A stretch of DNA of 64,000 nt from Combretum micranthum (Eukaryota > Streptophyta > Magnoliopsida > Myrtales > Combretaceae), in contig JAMXBD010001459.1 in assembly GCA_024138025.1 (NCBI GenBank), positions 124,001-188,000 of the forward strand, given 5' to 3'. Of the stretch, positions 50,600 to 63,052 are shown in pieces (position 1 is the stretch's first letter; the number at the start of each line of letters is the position of its first letter). The notes beneath the pieces are model-generated. The model was not told the DNA's origin and made no database searches. It worked only from the letters and a program-made list of their open reading frames with translations. A program made the translations under genes and the position numbers.

Positions 50600-53500
50600 A
50601 TGGGGTGCAATCACCCAGCCATAAGTTTGGAAGATATGTTGAAACTGTTCAAAGGGTTTGTAGATATACTGATTTTGGGTTCTGGGTATCGTTCTTCTGG
50701 TCTTTTAGCACACTGGGATGTCCCCAATATAAAAAAAGCCTTTCACTGGGCTGTCTTCTTTGAAAACGTACGTTCCCTTTTTCAACATCTCTTGTTAATT
50801 CCATTAACGAAACTGATATATGTTAAAAAATTTCGTGGGGGAAGAGCAATGATGCCAGTGGAACATGTGGGCTGATATTTGGGGTGTGTTTGTTTTGCGG
50901 AAAATGTTGTCATCAAATATCGTTTTGGTTAATGTCAAGCTGTTGGGTTTACTACTGTGTTTCGCAGTAAGCGATATTGTGAGCGCAAGAGGCCGCCGAT
51001 GGACGGTGGCAGTGGTAGTCGATTGCTGCTGTCACTTTTAACCATCGGTTACTTCTAATCACTAGTATTCACGATCCTTGAGATTTCTATGGTAATATTT
51101 GATGATTAATAGCCTTGGTTATAATGGATTTTCAAGAAAAGATGGAAATGTTTTCCGCAATAGAAGCACATCCTAAATGTCATGACCTGTAACATATGTA
51201 AGTCTTGGTTTCATATATTGCTGGCTATACGAATGGGATTGTTTTGTGAAAAGCGTTGGTTTCATATTCATAATCGTCAAAAAATCCTTCCTTATAAGGA
51301 TTGTAACTGGTAAATAATTGTAATCTAAGTAAGGGTAGTATTGATTCTCAGTGTCTGCAATGCATAAATTGAAACAGAGGGTGACGTATTCATAATGACT
51401 GCCCCATTTTGCTTCCTCGGTGATGTTTCCAGTGTCTCCATAGGTCTTGATAAATATTTGTGGAAGTTTCTTCAATCTGGATGTGTTCAATTATGATTGA
51501 TGGAGTGACTGGATGATTATATTGGAAACAGTAGAGGTTTGTGGAATAGTGAATGCTGCTTATTATTACTTGCAAAACATTTTCATTTAAATAAACATTT
51601 CTGTTCACAATCAATTTATGTGTACTCTTTTGTGAATGTGTGGGCCTAAGTCCTTTTCATTTTACAGATTTAGCTCGGTTTGTACCTGCTAAAGTCAGAA
51701 ATTCTGAGTGTATTTCTCCAATAATATAGATTTTTGTATAAAATTAGTGCTGCTATGTTATACTCGTGAGTCAGACTTCTTCTTTTGTTGGCAGTCACCA
51801 CGGCCTAAGTTTTTCAGATCATCTCCACATTATAAAATCTGTTTCTTGCCAGATGTGAACTGTAAAATGAATAGACTAAACATGGCTTAAACTTCACCAC
51901 TCATTTATTAAGTAGATTTTTCTGTTTATTCAATCCATTGGATGGATACTGGAGGCACACATCCCTCAGGATTCATGGATGATGAAGTAGGAATTAATAG
52001 CTTTACTTGAAACAGCTTTACTGTTTACATTTTTCCCGACTATCCCATCTAGGTGCTGAAGCAGTTAAGGAGTTTGGAGTATTGCGATGAGTCATGTAAG
52101 GAATTGGATGAAGCTCTTTCACAGATAACATCAGATCCTTCTTTTCCTCAGGTTGTAGTTCATCCTTCCCTTCTCTCTCTATTTTTCTTTGTTTTTTTAA
52201 TTTTTTTTTTGTGCCCCTCACTCTTTGCATAGAAAGATACCTTGCTATCAATTTGCTTCAACTTCTTCGCTACATTAATCTGGCACATGCAGGGCCTTGC
52301 ACATATATCCTCAGCAACATTGATCCGAGCAAGAGAGATAGTGGTTAGGCAGTTGGTGCAAGGGTTGCCAATGAGAGATGCACATCTCAGGGCATTCTTG
52401 GCAGCAGTTGTTGAAATGGATCTTGATATCCTATCAGAAAGCACGGATGACCGACTTAATAAATACTTACATAAATTAAGCCTGCAGAATTCCTTGGTTC
52501 AAGATGGGAAGTGTTCGAAGAAGAGCTTGTCTACTTCAAAATTAGAGAAATTAGCTGCAGAATTCAATGATACTAGGTCAAATGAGTGGACAAGCATTTG
52601 TCTTCAAGAACTCTCGAAAAGGCAGTCTCAAGTCTTGTGTATATCCTCAGCAGAGAAAGTTCTTGATGTTGTTTGTAGAGCAACAAATGGTGATAATGTA
52701 ATGAAGGAAGATGGCCTTTTTGAAGATCTACTCGGTCATAAAAAATCTCTAATGTGAGTACTTCATGCAGCTTGTCCATAATAAAAAGTCAATGCTGTCC
52801 TCACGATTGGGTTCTATTTCTCAAAACCCTTCTCACTTTTTCTTCAATCTAGAGAAACTCATTATCTGGCTTTGAAACAGCCTCTCGGCATTTTATAATT
52901 CCAAACCATCAGCTCCATTCTGCTGGCCTTCTACTGAAGTCTGGGTGATAGAAACTTTTGTGTTTATGATATTGGAGATGTCTTTTCCCGTTTCTGTGGA
53001 TATAGCCATTCCAATGCAGTTAATCCAGTGATAGGTAATCTTAATTCAGGTTTAGTATATAAGGCCATTTGATTAAGTCCATCCATGCAGTTGAAAGACG
53101 TAGAGGGCCATTATATTATGGCCTCTTAGTCTCTCTCTCTCTCTCTCTCTCTTTCTTTTTTAATGGAATAAAATCTCATGGATTCTAATTTAAAGTTGTT
53201 TTTACTGAGAATTTCTTAGTATTTAGTGGTATTTATAATAATTTGAGGTAATGACCTCCAATTCCTTGGAATTTTATTTGTCTCTCCTACTACTAATTAG
53301 CATTCCAACAATTTTGGAGCTACGAGCTCATATTTTCTGATTATTAGCCCTATGATATGACGAAACTCTCATTAAAAGTAATAGTAAATCAAATTACACA
53401 GTTGATCACCTAATGTTTCTTACCATCCTGAAGTAAGCCTTACAAATTGTTACGAGGACCTTTTAAGTTGTTTACCCCAATCAAATATGTTCATGTGTGA

Positions 53501-56500
53501 TTACTAGTAGCTGCCTTATTTTTTTTATTTTTTACTATTTTGTTTTTGTAGTGTTAACTTGGCAAGCTCTAACATGATGATATCCAATTCTTCCCCTCAG
53601 GACTGAACATCAAATTGCCGATTTCATCACTTGGTATAGTTGGAAGTCAAAGAATCTCTCCTACTTTTTTGATAATAGAACTATCAGATTGGTTTCTGGT
53701 TCCAGCATGATATTTTCTGCTCCTAAAGTGCAATGGTTGCGGGTATTTGAATGTATAAATATGCCAGCAGAAAGCGGCCATTGCTTGCATCACAAAATTG
53801 TGAGTTTGTTTGCTTATGGAGAATGGAATATGAAGAAATAATATAGCTAAGGCGCCTTTATCCTATTGTTACCAGCATCTTTTCTTACGAACATATTGAA
53901 GACACAAATGAGTGCATATATTAATGATCTTTAACATGGGAAGTCAAGCAGATGTCCAGTATCGAATAACTGCATTGCTATTTTGGATGCCTTATAATAG
54001 TTTACGCTGTTTGCCCTGCTGTCATGACCTTCATTAGTATTTACAACATAAAAGATGCTCTGCAGGAACTTTTATTGTTAGGATGTGCCAGTATGAGGTG
54101 GGACAAAATTATTAGACATTTCTCGACAACTTCTTTCGATCACCTCACTACCTCAGAGAGATTTCTTGAAGTCTGCAGCTTTGTTTCAAGAAAATCACAA
54201 AGATTAGTTATGCAAGAGGATATAATGCATTCCAAGGTATACTCTCCATTTTATTAAATAGAGAGTATCCTTTGCATCTGATTGTTGGAGTATTTACCAG
54301 TGTTTACTATGTTTTTTTTTTTATGATCATGCAAAATTTGAATATTTGTACTCCAATCATTATTCACCCATTCATAGTTGTAGTGTTTCTGTTATGACTG
54401 CTACTATGACATCCCCACTAATATGCCATCTTCAGCTTTTGTCCTCTGGGTCCACAGAACTTTCTATAGTTTACTCCGTCATATCATGATTACCTACCCA
54501 GAGAGTTGTGTTAGTTTGCTCATTTACAATGCTGCATTGCTATTCTTTAGCTGGTCTCCCTTATTTAAATTATGATATGCCTAAGATCTTCAAAGGTATC
54601 TTTATAACAATCTCATCCTGTTGAGTGCTGGTTGATCTCTCCACTAGATTTCAAGGTTGATGTATTGATATAATTATGACCATGCACACAAATAAGATGT
54701 TGAGTGCAATACATGACTTTGCTAGTGTATATGGTTTGGCAGATGCCTGAAATTAAATAACTCCTCAGCATTAGTGTTGTTTGAGGATTTTCACAATGGT
54801 ATTTAAAAATCTCTATTCATAAGTTTTGTGAGGAAGATCTCACCATGTTGCACCCCACACACCCCCACCAACCCCCACCCACCGGCGGCAGCACACCCCC
54901 CCCCCCCCCCCCCCCCAACCACCAACCACCCCAAACACACACACAACCACCACCACCACCACCACCACCCCACCCCACAAAAAAAAAAAAAAAAAGTGAT
55001 GGATCTTGGTTAACTAATTGCAGATTTGTAACTGAGACAGGAAAATTACATCCTTGGTTATCTTACAACATTGCTGGGCACTGAACATCGACACATGTGG
55101 CTGCTCCCCCCTGCTCTCTGTGCAGTTGCTATCCCTAGCTGGTGATCTTCTTTTTTAAGGGTAGGTGCATTTGGTTTATATTCTTTACTCACTATCATCT
55201 TGCAGGTCACCTTTGTTCAGAGTTTATTTAAGCCAGATAGAAGTTCAACTCAAAGGAGATACAACAATATCAAGGTTTGGCAGTCTGGAATTTTAGTTGT
55301 TTGTGGCATTTAAAGTCATAGAATCCCTTATTTCTGGGGCATTTATATCAAAATTTTTATTGTACTCTTAGATGCTGCAGTTGCAATGATGAAAGGAACG
55401 AGCACAGGGACTGTGAGTATACATGAATGGGTTTTAATTTTCTCTCTTCATGTCCATGCGTGAAAGTTGCTTATACTGTTCTAATTTTAATTCCACCACA
55501 GTTGAAGGTTAACACCATGACCATTGCTTTGTGGATTAATTCTGTTTTGTATATACCTTGCAGATTTGTGTAGATAAGTTTGTCCAAACCTTCTTGGTTA
55601 AAACATGGTAGTTTGCATCTTAGACACAGAGATTTGAAATGGTTAATTTCCACAGTGTTTTTTAAAATCTTTGCTGAATTTCTTCTCTGCCAGAAGTACT
55701 GTAAATTGTTCAGTTTGATTTACCAACAAAAAAAAAAAAAAAGAAAAGAAAATTGTTCAGTTAGCATGTGATAATCAAATTTTCTTAGGTAATCAAACAA
55801 CTTGACATGTATTGAAAGTGAGTTCATAACCTCATGTCTTGCTTGTGATGTGAGAAAATCATCTTAGAGCTAGCAGATCAATAATATGACCCAGTACAAG
55901 GCTCAATAAATTTGCAGCGAGATATTTGTCCTGTTGTGTCTGATTCTGAAAAGGGTCTGTTGTTCCTCTCACACATTGGAAGCTCTCTTTTATGTTAAAT
56001 CTCTATTAACCCATCTAGATATGCTCAATTACTTCTGATGGGCCAGGTGAAATTACTACGTACGACTTGCAATTAGTTAGTGTTCTTGTATAAGGGAGAA
56101 CTTTTACAGCCCCTTTACTTCTCCTAAAAGCCTATTATATTATTCAGTTGTTTGTCATTGAATTAATAGTACTTTGTTTAGTTGACAAAACTGGGCATGG
56201 AATGAGCTCAAATAGCTAATGAAAGACCAAAATCTCCATGAGCTATCTGAATGATAATAAAATAACAACTGACTCTCCTTTTAATTTATTTTATTTTATT
56301 ATTGTTTGTTTCAAATCGATGCTCATTTAGTATATTGATTAGGGTTTTGCGAAGTTGTACTAAAGCTGTAAATAGTTGTTTTAATCTAGTTGTTTTTCCT
56401 TATTGTAGCAATTATGGGTTTCATCTTTTTTTATTTTTGGTTGTCTTTTTCATATTTTGATGAATCGGTACTTTCATAATTGGTTAATGTTTGATTTTGT

Positions 56501-57093
56501 TTTTCAATGGGTTTTGGTTATCTGTACTCTTTCCGATTAATATGGAATTTGATAAATTTTTATAAAATTGTAAGTATTGTAATATGCTAATTTGAACGAG
56601 GTTATCTTGAATTAAAAAATAACTGGAGTGCTGAATTGCTGTCCATGGATGATGGATCTAGGCCATGATATTTTCCGTAATAGCTATTCCTTCTGGAATT
56701 ACTATTATGGACCTTAAATGTAGCTAAATATCCTAATAACAATTCTTTTAAGAAATGATGAAAGAGTGGAATTGCTATTATAGTAGAGTAAACAAGCTAT
56801 TAATGTTTTTAGAACCTGGATTCACATTAATTTCATGTAGATAATCTTGTAAAGGCAAGTAAGGAGCTCTAGTGCCTCATTCTGCAATCATACTCTGAAG
56901 CGCTCTGTATACATAGTATTGCATATTGTTTCCACCTATGTTTAGTAGCATTGAATCATATTCCAGATAATTTTCATAACTGGAAATTGATGTTGCATTA
57001 CCATTACCAGGTGAACTTGCTGAGAGGATATGGTGTCTATATGTCTTCCAAGTCCTAGGCTCTCATTTGTTTATTACTGTTGATAGCAAATGA
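50600..57093 (+). CDS. FANCF: FANCF-like Fanconi anaemia core-complex protein, nine exons
   Basis: Proposed exons: 50600-50767, 52053-52151, 52293-52753, 53601-53799, 54066-54236, 55041-55141, 55206-55274, 55372-55412, 57011-57093; 463 codons plus TGA. All introns are GT..AG and the split codons join without a stop. Residues 1-56 start MGCNHPAISL. The block AHWDVPNIKKAFHWA followed by FFENVLKQL aligns with the WDPATVRRALQWA region of animal FANCF. Later blocks are LAHISSATLIRAR, PMRDAHLRAFLAAVVEMDL, RLVSGSSMIFSAPKVQWLRVFE, ELLLLGCASMRW, LPPALCAVAIPSW and RCCSCNDERNEHRDC, ending CELAERIWCLYVFQV. No signal peptide or membrane segment is seen; the protein looks helical. FANCF bridges core-complex subunits in crosslink repair, and in plants it restrains meiotic crossovers. 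The start context AAAAAATGGGG is strong. The family call rests on remembered similarity; the gene model itself is firmer. Confidence 0.75.
50768..52052 (+). other. Intron 1 of the FANCF-like gene
   Basis: A 1285-bp phase-0 intron between GTACGT and CATCTAG. Overlapping antisense frames (51490-51173 and 51614-51390) and a plus frame at 51708-51890 have no recognised motifs. Joining exon 1 directly to exon 2 gives an uninterrupted FFENVLKQLRSLEYC, so no extra exon is needed here. Confidence 0.7.
52754..53600 (+). other. Intron 3 of the FANCF-like gene
   Basis: An 847-bp intron, GTGAGT..CCCTCAG, splitting a Met codon (AT|G). It holds a CT repeat at about 53130-53160. No gene is seen inside. Confidence 0.7.
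54850..54995. repeat. C-rich low-complexity tract in intron 5
   Basis: CACCCC-type sequence, a run of 21 C at 54896-54916, then CAC/ACC triplet repeats and a run of 17 A ending at 54995. It lies 45 bp upstream of exon 6, inside intron 5 (54237-55040). Plus frames across it read as proline/histidine repeats and are artefacts. The opposite strand is G-rich. Confidence 0.9.
55413..57010 (+). other. Intron 8 of the FANCF-like gene
   Basis: A 1598-bp intron, GTGAGT..TTACCAG, splitting a Cys codon (T|GT). Reading through its donor gives a stop three codons later, so the last exon is easily missed. An interrupted poly-A stretch occurs near 55728-55745. Nothing else is recognised. Confidence 0.7.
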
Positions 57094-57906
57094 CCAGTAT
57101 TTGCATCATTGTGCGGGATTGTTTATCTCCAGCAAGCACTTCAACCAGTTCGATCAGCTCTTTAAGGATGGTTCGATGAAAAACTGCTATAGTTTCTCTG
57201 GTAGTCTTTTTGCTGCTGCCCTTGTGCTGTTTTAGGAAGCTGCTTCAAAGGTAAATTCTTCAGGCATATACCTGGAAAAGCAGAAATAATTTCTTCATGT
57301 GCATATGCTTTACTAATTTCACCTAGGCACATTTAACTAGTATTACCTGAGAGACGAGCAGTAGATGTGACAAATCTGAACTACTTCTGTCGCATTGCTA
57401 AATCATGTTTCATTTTAGGAATTGATTATCAGACTAATTTTTCCCCTTTCTCCCGAGTCTCCAGGGGATTTGTACTTTACAAAACCTTATTAAAATAAAA
57501 TCAGTCTTGTTCATTGAAAGACCTGTAAAGTTTTCTTAGCGTCATCACAAATGTCTAAAGACACTCATTAGGAAACCCGATTAGAGTGGTAGTCCCCATT
57601 GAATCTTGTATCAATTTGTAACTTTTGTTCTTCTGATTGAATAGTTAAAGAGATGGATTTTAATAAGTAATGATTTCGGAAAATGAGAAGTTTGTTGTTA
57701 AAAGTTCATATCCCAGGAAGTTAGTTTGAACTACACAGTTCATGCTGCTCTGTGACATGAAGCTACAGGCAACATATTGGTATTTGGTCCCATTAGCAAA
57801 GGAGTTCTAGACAATCAAACTTTGCAAGAGCAGCATAGTGAAACCTATCAATTTCTATATGGTTCTGTTCCAAGTAACCATATATATTTATTTACTTTCT
57901 TTTAAA
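57094..57906 (+). other. 3' flank of the FANCF-like gene
   Basis: Probable 3' untranslated region followed by intergenic DNA. It has no coding frame of note. A candidate AATAAA lies at 57494. The stretch ends at the GTTAT TSD of the next LTR. Confidence 0.5.
57494..57499 (+). terminator. Candidate polyadenylation signal
   Basis: AATAAA lies about 400 nt after the stop codon. Plant signals are loose, so this is only a candidate. Confidence 0.3.
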
Positions 57907-57911
57907 GTTAT

Positions 57912-60900
57912 TGAAATACCTTAAATTTTGCCAACCTAAATTAGGAAAGTGATAATTAAATACTATAAAACACGGATAGTTTTGAATCTTATTTTAAATT
58001 TAATTTAGTAATTGAATTTATATAGTTTAGTTGATTGAATTTTTTAAACTATAGAATATAATTAAATGATTAATTTTTATGGTCTACTAGACAGTAAATA
58101 CTAGTTTAAACATGAATCGCTAGGATTGAAATATACGCGATGTAAATAAAAACTGATTAATATCTACCAAACTAGAGCTTGAATAAAACTTATGAATACA
58201 CGATCATGAAACTTATAATTTTATGGGTTTATTGAGTATAATATCTCAATTTGACTTATTGGCCTCAAAAACCTTAATCGTGAAAGTGAAAGCCCTAAAA
58301 TAATTAGAAAATTTAACACAATTATATTAGAAAATGGATTTAATAGAAAATAGAGATTTTAATATAGCAAATATCCATTTTAACCTATCAAATTACTTAA
58401 ATTTTCTATCTCTAGCATACCAAGCTACTCATTTCATTCAATTATTAATTTGAAACCAATTTCTCAAGTTGAATTACTTAAATTCCTAATCCAAAAAAAT
58501 TGAACATAACCTGACTTCACAAGTTCAACTGCTTAAACTCCTAAATACTTAAGTTACCTATTTTAACCAGATTCCAACACCATCATTCCTAGAACTTCAA
58601 ATCTAAATTTTTGCTAAACCACTAAATTTCTAAGTTCAAGCTAGATATCAATTTATCACTAATCAAATTCTTAAGTTAAATGCCTAATTTGATTTAGCAA
58701 TCTCTACTTCTAAATTCTTTTACCTATTTTAACAAATTCATACTATTCAATATTGTCTAATTATCATATTAAATTTAATTCATCAAGTTCAATCATCTAA
58801 ACCCCTAAACATTCAGTTGAGTCATTTTAGCTTAAATTCCAACTCCTTAAATCTTAAAAATTTAAAATTAAATATTTTTTTTTCAAATACCAATTCATAA
58901 GCTCTTAAAATCCTAAATTGAAGAAAGATATTAATTTTTCTTTAATTAGATTTCTTAGATTCAATTTCTTATGTCAATTAGCCAATTCTCTTTCTCACTT
59001 TGTAAATTCAATTCTAAAAGCCTAAAAGCCCATAACCTAAAGCCTAATCTATCATCTAAAATTTCAAGCCCATTAACCTAAGTTCAAGCTCATATTCAAG
59101 ATACCCACAATTGAAAGTTAAAGCCTATAAACCTATGAATCAAAGCCCACAAGTCTACAAGACCATATTAGCTATCATACACTTTATAATTCCCTAAATT
59201 CTAGAAGATTTCAATATGTGAAAAGACCAAAATGACCTAAGCTAATTTTAGAGAAATTTTACTTGTGAAAAGACCAAAATGCCCCTTAAAATTCTATATA
59301 ATGTGAACACATAAAAATATCTTCTAAGTTTAGAGATTTCTATTTTTATGAAATGACTAAAATACCCCTAATTTAATTAGATAAAATGACCAAAATGCTC
59401 TTAACTCTAGAGAAAATTATAATACATGAAATAGTATAAATACTACCTTAAGAAAACCTTAATTTTCTGTTTTATTTCAATAGCCCCAAATCCTCCAAAT
59501 TCTCAAGAAAACTCTCTTAAAACAAACAAAAAATTCTACAAAAATTTTAAAATAATTTCTCTCCAAATCAAGCTTCCAATAGGTAAGAAAATCCATTCTT
59601 TTTCAATTTTTTAATTACTTAATATATTCGCTAAAATCTAATCTCTATTTTAATTAATTCCTAGGTTGTGTTTGAAGGCAAAATCAAGGATTAGATTGGA
59701 GATTGACATTAGAAGTATCATCAAAGCATAATAGTAGTAGTAGAGAAGAATAGTTGGTTGATCTTGCTAATTCAAGTAAGTAATTATAATTAATTTGTTT
59801 AATTATGTTAATGACATTTAGAATCATGTAAATTACTAAAATAAACTTAGATTTAAGTATTAATTGATATATGTATATACAAGCATGAAAACTAAAATAT
59901 GCACATGTATATGTATGTATGTTAGAAATTTAAGTATGTGAAATTATTATATATATGTATGAATATATGATTGTTATATGTTGAATTGATATGTTTTATT
60001 GAAATGAAGTTATCAGATAAATATATGAATATATTAAATATAAATTTTGTTGAAATATATATGTGTATGTTATGTTGATATGCTGGAATTTTGGAAAATT
60101 TACGTTATTGATGTTGATTTGAGTGATGATTTATGATACAAGTTGTAAAATATAAATCGAAGTATATACTAGATAATAAAACATAGAATAAACATGTTTT
60201 AGATGATTTAGATAAGTTGGAAAATCAATTTATATGCACATATATGCAATCTGGGCAGTTTGGGTTTTTAAATTTAAATAAAATATTAAATGAATTTATT
60301 TTTTGATGAAATTTATAAACTGGTTGTTTAACATGTCTATATATAAATTGGAAATTTTCGTGATTTTTGAAGTGCAATTACTATTATTAAAAATTAAATT
60401 ACAAAATAGCAAAAGAGAGCAAAACAATATTTCGACCAGTAGTGGTGGTGTGAATGTATCGGGTTAAACCAGGGACTTTTCTTCTTTTTGGGAGAAACTA
60501 TAACGGTTTGAAAGCTTAAGAATTTTACTTTAATGTAGTGTAAATAACCGGCCGAGAACTGGCTGGCTTGATGGTCAAATTTGAGTGAACCGATTGGTTG
60601 CTGTGAATCTCCTTTTTAGATAGTTTTATGTTAATTAAATTTAAAAATGTAATTAACTAATTAGTTTAGGCCAAATTAATATATGAACATGTAAAATAAT
60701 GTGTTAGGAAGTTTACATAAAAATTTGAGCTTAATAACCCATGTTTAAGATAGTGAACCAATTTATTAAAGTTAGAGTGCATACTAGTTTTTTTAATAGG
60801 AAATGAAATACTGAATTTAAGGTAAATTAATTATAATTCAAATAAATATGAAATAAATGTAAAAAATGTATTTTCATATTGAAATATGAATTTTAAGATG

Positions 60901-62648
60901 AATAATGAATTATTTTGATTTTAGGAATTTATTTAATAAAATAAGTATAAATATGACATTATAGGATAATATAAACATAATGTGAAACTAGTTTGAATTC
61001 GTTAGCACATTTAGAGGTAAAAATGGATTATGAATGATATAAATGGAGTAGTTATATTTTAAATGAGTTGTTTTGCTTAATAAAACTTTATTAGAATTAA
61101 CATAGGATATGCTAACTATTTTAATGACCTAGTTACCATAAAATAGGTTTAGTAGATTAAGTTGGATACAAAATAAACTTGATTGATTAATTCTATCCAA
61201 CTTGGCTAAATTAAGTTAATATAGATTTATTAACTAATATTAGTTTAGTAAATTATTTAGGAACCAATAATTTATATTTAGCTATGAATCTAACTAGTAA
61301 ACTCTTATAAGACCATATTAACTTGTAATTGACTTAGATATGATATAATTGTAATATGATAGACCATGAATAACAAAAGGAATATGTTGTTTCAAATGTA
61401 CACTTGCTAGAAAAATGAATATTTAATATGAGTTTGATATAAGTAGATAATTGACATTAAATGCTTATATGAATTAATCTCTTGAACATATATTTGTTAC
61501 GAGTCTATCTCCTGCTTTATCTTCTGGTCTATTTACTATTTGTTTATAATATAGATTTTGTACCAGTTATATAATGACTTAAGTATTGCTTATTAGGATA
61601 GACATCTTAAATGAATTAATATTTAAAGACGACCTTAATGATTGCTTGCTGCTTGTATGTGGTTGTTTAACCTAGTCCGAAGGGCAACAACCTTGATAGG
61701 CGATGCCAGCACAGTAGTTAGGCGCTTAGGCTACCCTTCCATCATTGATATTAGAAAAATGATGGTTATTAGTGGCTCGGTAGGCAGCTGATGGGGAAAC
61801 GGTATCGGGATAACGTTTATTCATACTGAAGAGAAGTTGTATTAAGCAGTTTAATATATGAGCATTGTTACTTTGCTTAATTACAACGTACTAGTCTGGA
61901 TAAAGATGAGTAACGGCTGTGACCGCTAGATAAGGCTATTTACTAGATGTTTCTATAAGAGATATATGTACTCGAGCTACCTATATTAATCCTTTAAGTA
62001 GTTGCTATTACTCAGGATCCCTAGGTTTCCAGCGTGTTGTTGGAGTGTGAGTGCTCCACTGTTGTTTTGCCGCACTTTAATATAAAGATATAAACTGTTG
62101 GTTGTTGCATTATATCTAAAATAAGTATGCATATCCATCTTGTGTATGTGCTTGTGTTGCTATTGTACTGGGTTTTGGCTCATTCCTTTTTTTTTTTTTT
62201 CAAGTGATGATGATACTTATGATTGCATGGGTATGGCGCGAATTCTAAATTACTCGATGAGTGGAGCGATTAGCTCTTCTAGATAATTATCTTTATTTTA
62301 AATTATTAATTTTTATTATCAAACTTATATTTTGATGAGGGCTATCTGTGAAGCCATGGTTGTATTTTGAGATACTAGATATTGTGTATTTTGAAATACT
62401 TGATGGCATGGAACTTATTTATATAAATTGGTCTACTCTTTGAAGTAGGCTATTTGGAAAATGTCTTGAGAAATTTATTATTTCGATGCAACTTCAGTTG
62501 TTTTCGAAATCTAATTAAATGATTTCAGAATTTAAAATTTGTTTAGCAACAATCACGATAAACTGTAGATTATGTTAGATTTAACGTATAATGCATAAAT
62601 GTTATATGTGGCGATTGACATGCCTTGACCTTAGTTCAAGGCGTGATA
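57912..62648 (+). mobile_element. Solo LTR, group IV (4737 bp)
   Basis: It starts TGAAATACC and ends AAGGCGTGATA. The flanks are GTTAT at 57907-57911 and GTTAT at 62649-62653. The interior has LTR-like traits: a TATAAATA box at 59435, a CCAAAATGCCCC word repeated several times at 59220-59400, and a GC-richer island near 61670-62060. No primer-binding site follows. The last dinucleotide is TA rather than CA, taken as a mutation of GGCGTGACA. The left edge was located through the TSD, so it is slightly less certain than the right. Confidence 0.75.
59435..59442 (+). promoter_or_regulatory. LTR TATA box
   Basis: TATAAATA about 1.5 kb into the LTR, followed by a CCTTAAGAAAACC leader. Its position matches that of the TATA box in the group I LTRs. 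Confidence 0.5.
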
Positions 62649-62934
62649 GTTATATTGTATATATACAAATATCGATAGCATCCATGATATTTAACTCATG
62701 ATTTGTACAGCATAATAAATATAGATATAACAAATTATTCATTTAAGTGATGATATATAAATATTAAATATATAGCTGCCACTCTTTGTTTGTGTTTAAC
62801 ATAAGAATAGCTTCTACGGTCTTGTAACGGAATTGCATCATCAGTATTATAAAATTAATTTGATTATAAAAGAAATTAGTGTAAAAAAATTTAAGAGGTT
62901 TGATCACTGTTGGAAATAATCTAAACTGTTCATT

Positions 62935-63052
62935 GATATGACTGGACCGGGCCCATTATAACTACCATGAGTTTTATGCCCTAAGGGTACCTAGTAGTAG
63001 CATACAATCCACGCATGTATATTATTACCAGCTATACCTTTAGGGGTGATAT
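62935..63052 (-). mobile_element. LTR-like fragment, group III
   Basis: The GGTACCTAGTAGTAGCATACAATCC block and the following TATACCTTTAGGGGTGATAT match the first 90 bp of the fragment at 46177. It is cut at 63053 by an antisense LTR. Confidence 0.5.

Noticed and set aside
51173..51614. Overlapping antisense frames of 105 and 74 codons in intron 1.
   Set aside because: They show no recognisable motif, and they overlap each other in different frames inside an intron.
51708..51890. Possible extra exon after a GGCAG acceptor near 51790.
   Set aside because: Exon 1 to exon 2 already reads through smoothly in phase 0. The candidate ends in a stop and has no suitable donor.
52160..52779. Antisense frames opposite exon 3 of the FANCF-like gene.
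   Set aside because: They are shadows of a coding exon whose frame and splice sites are consistent with neighbouring exons.
54828..55084. Plus frames rich in proline and histidine.
   Set aside because: They come from the C-rich low-complexity tract in an intron. Only 55041-55141 is an exon, and in a different frame.
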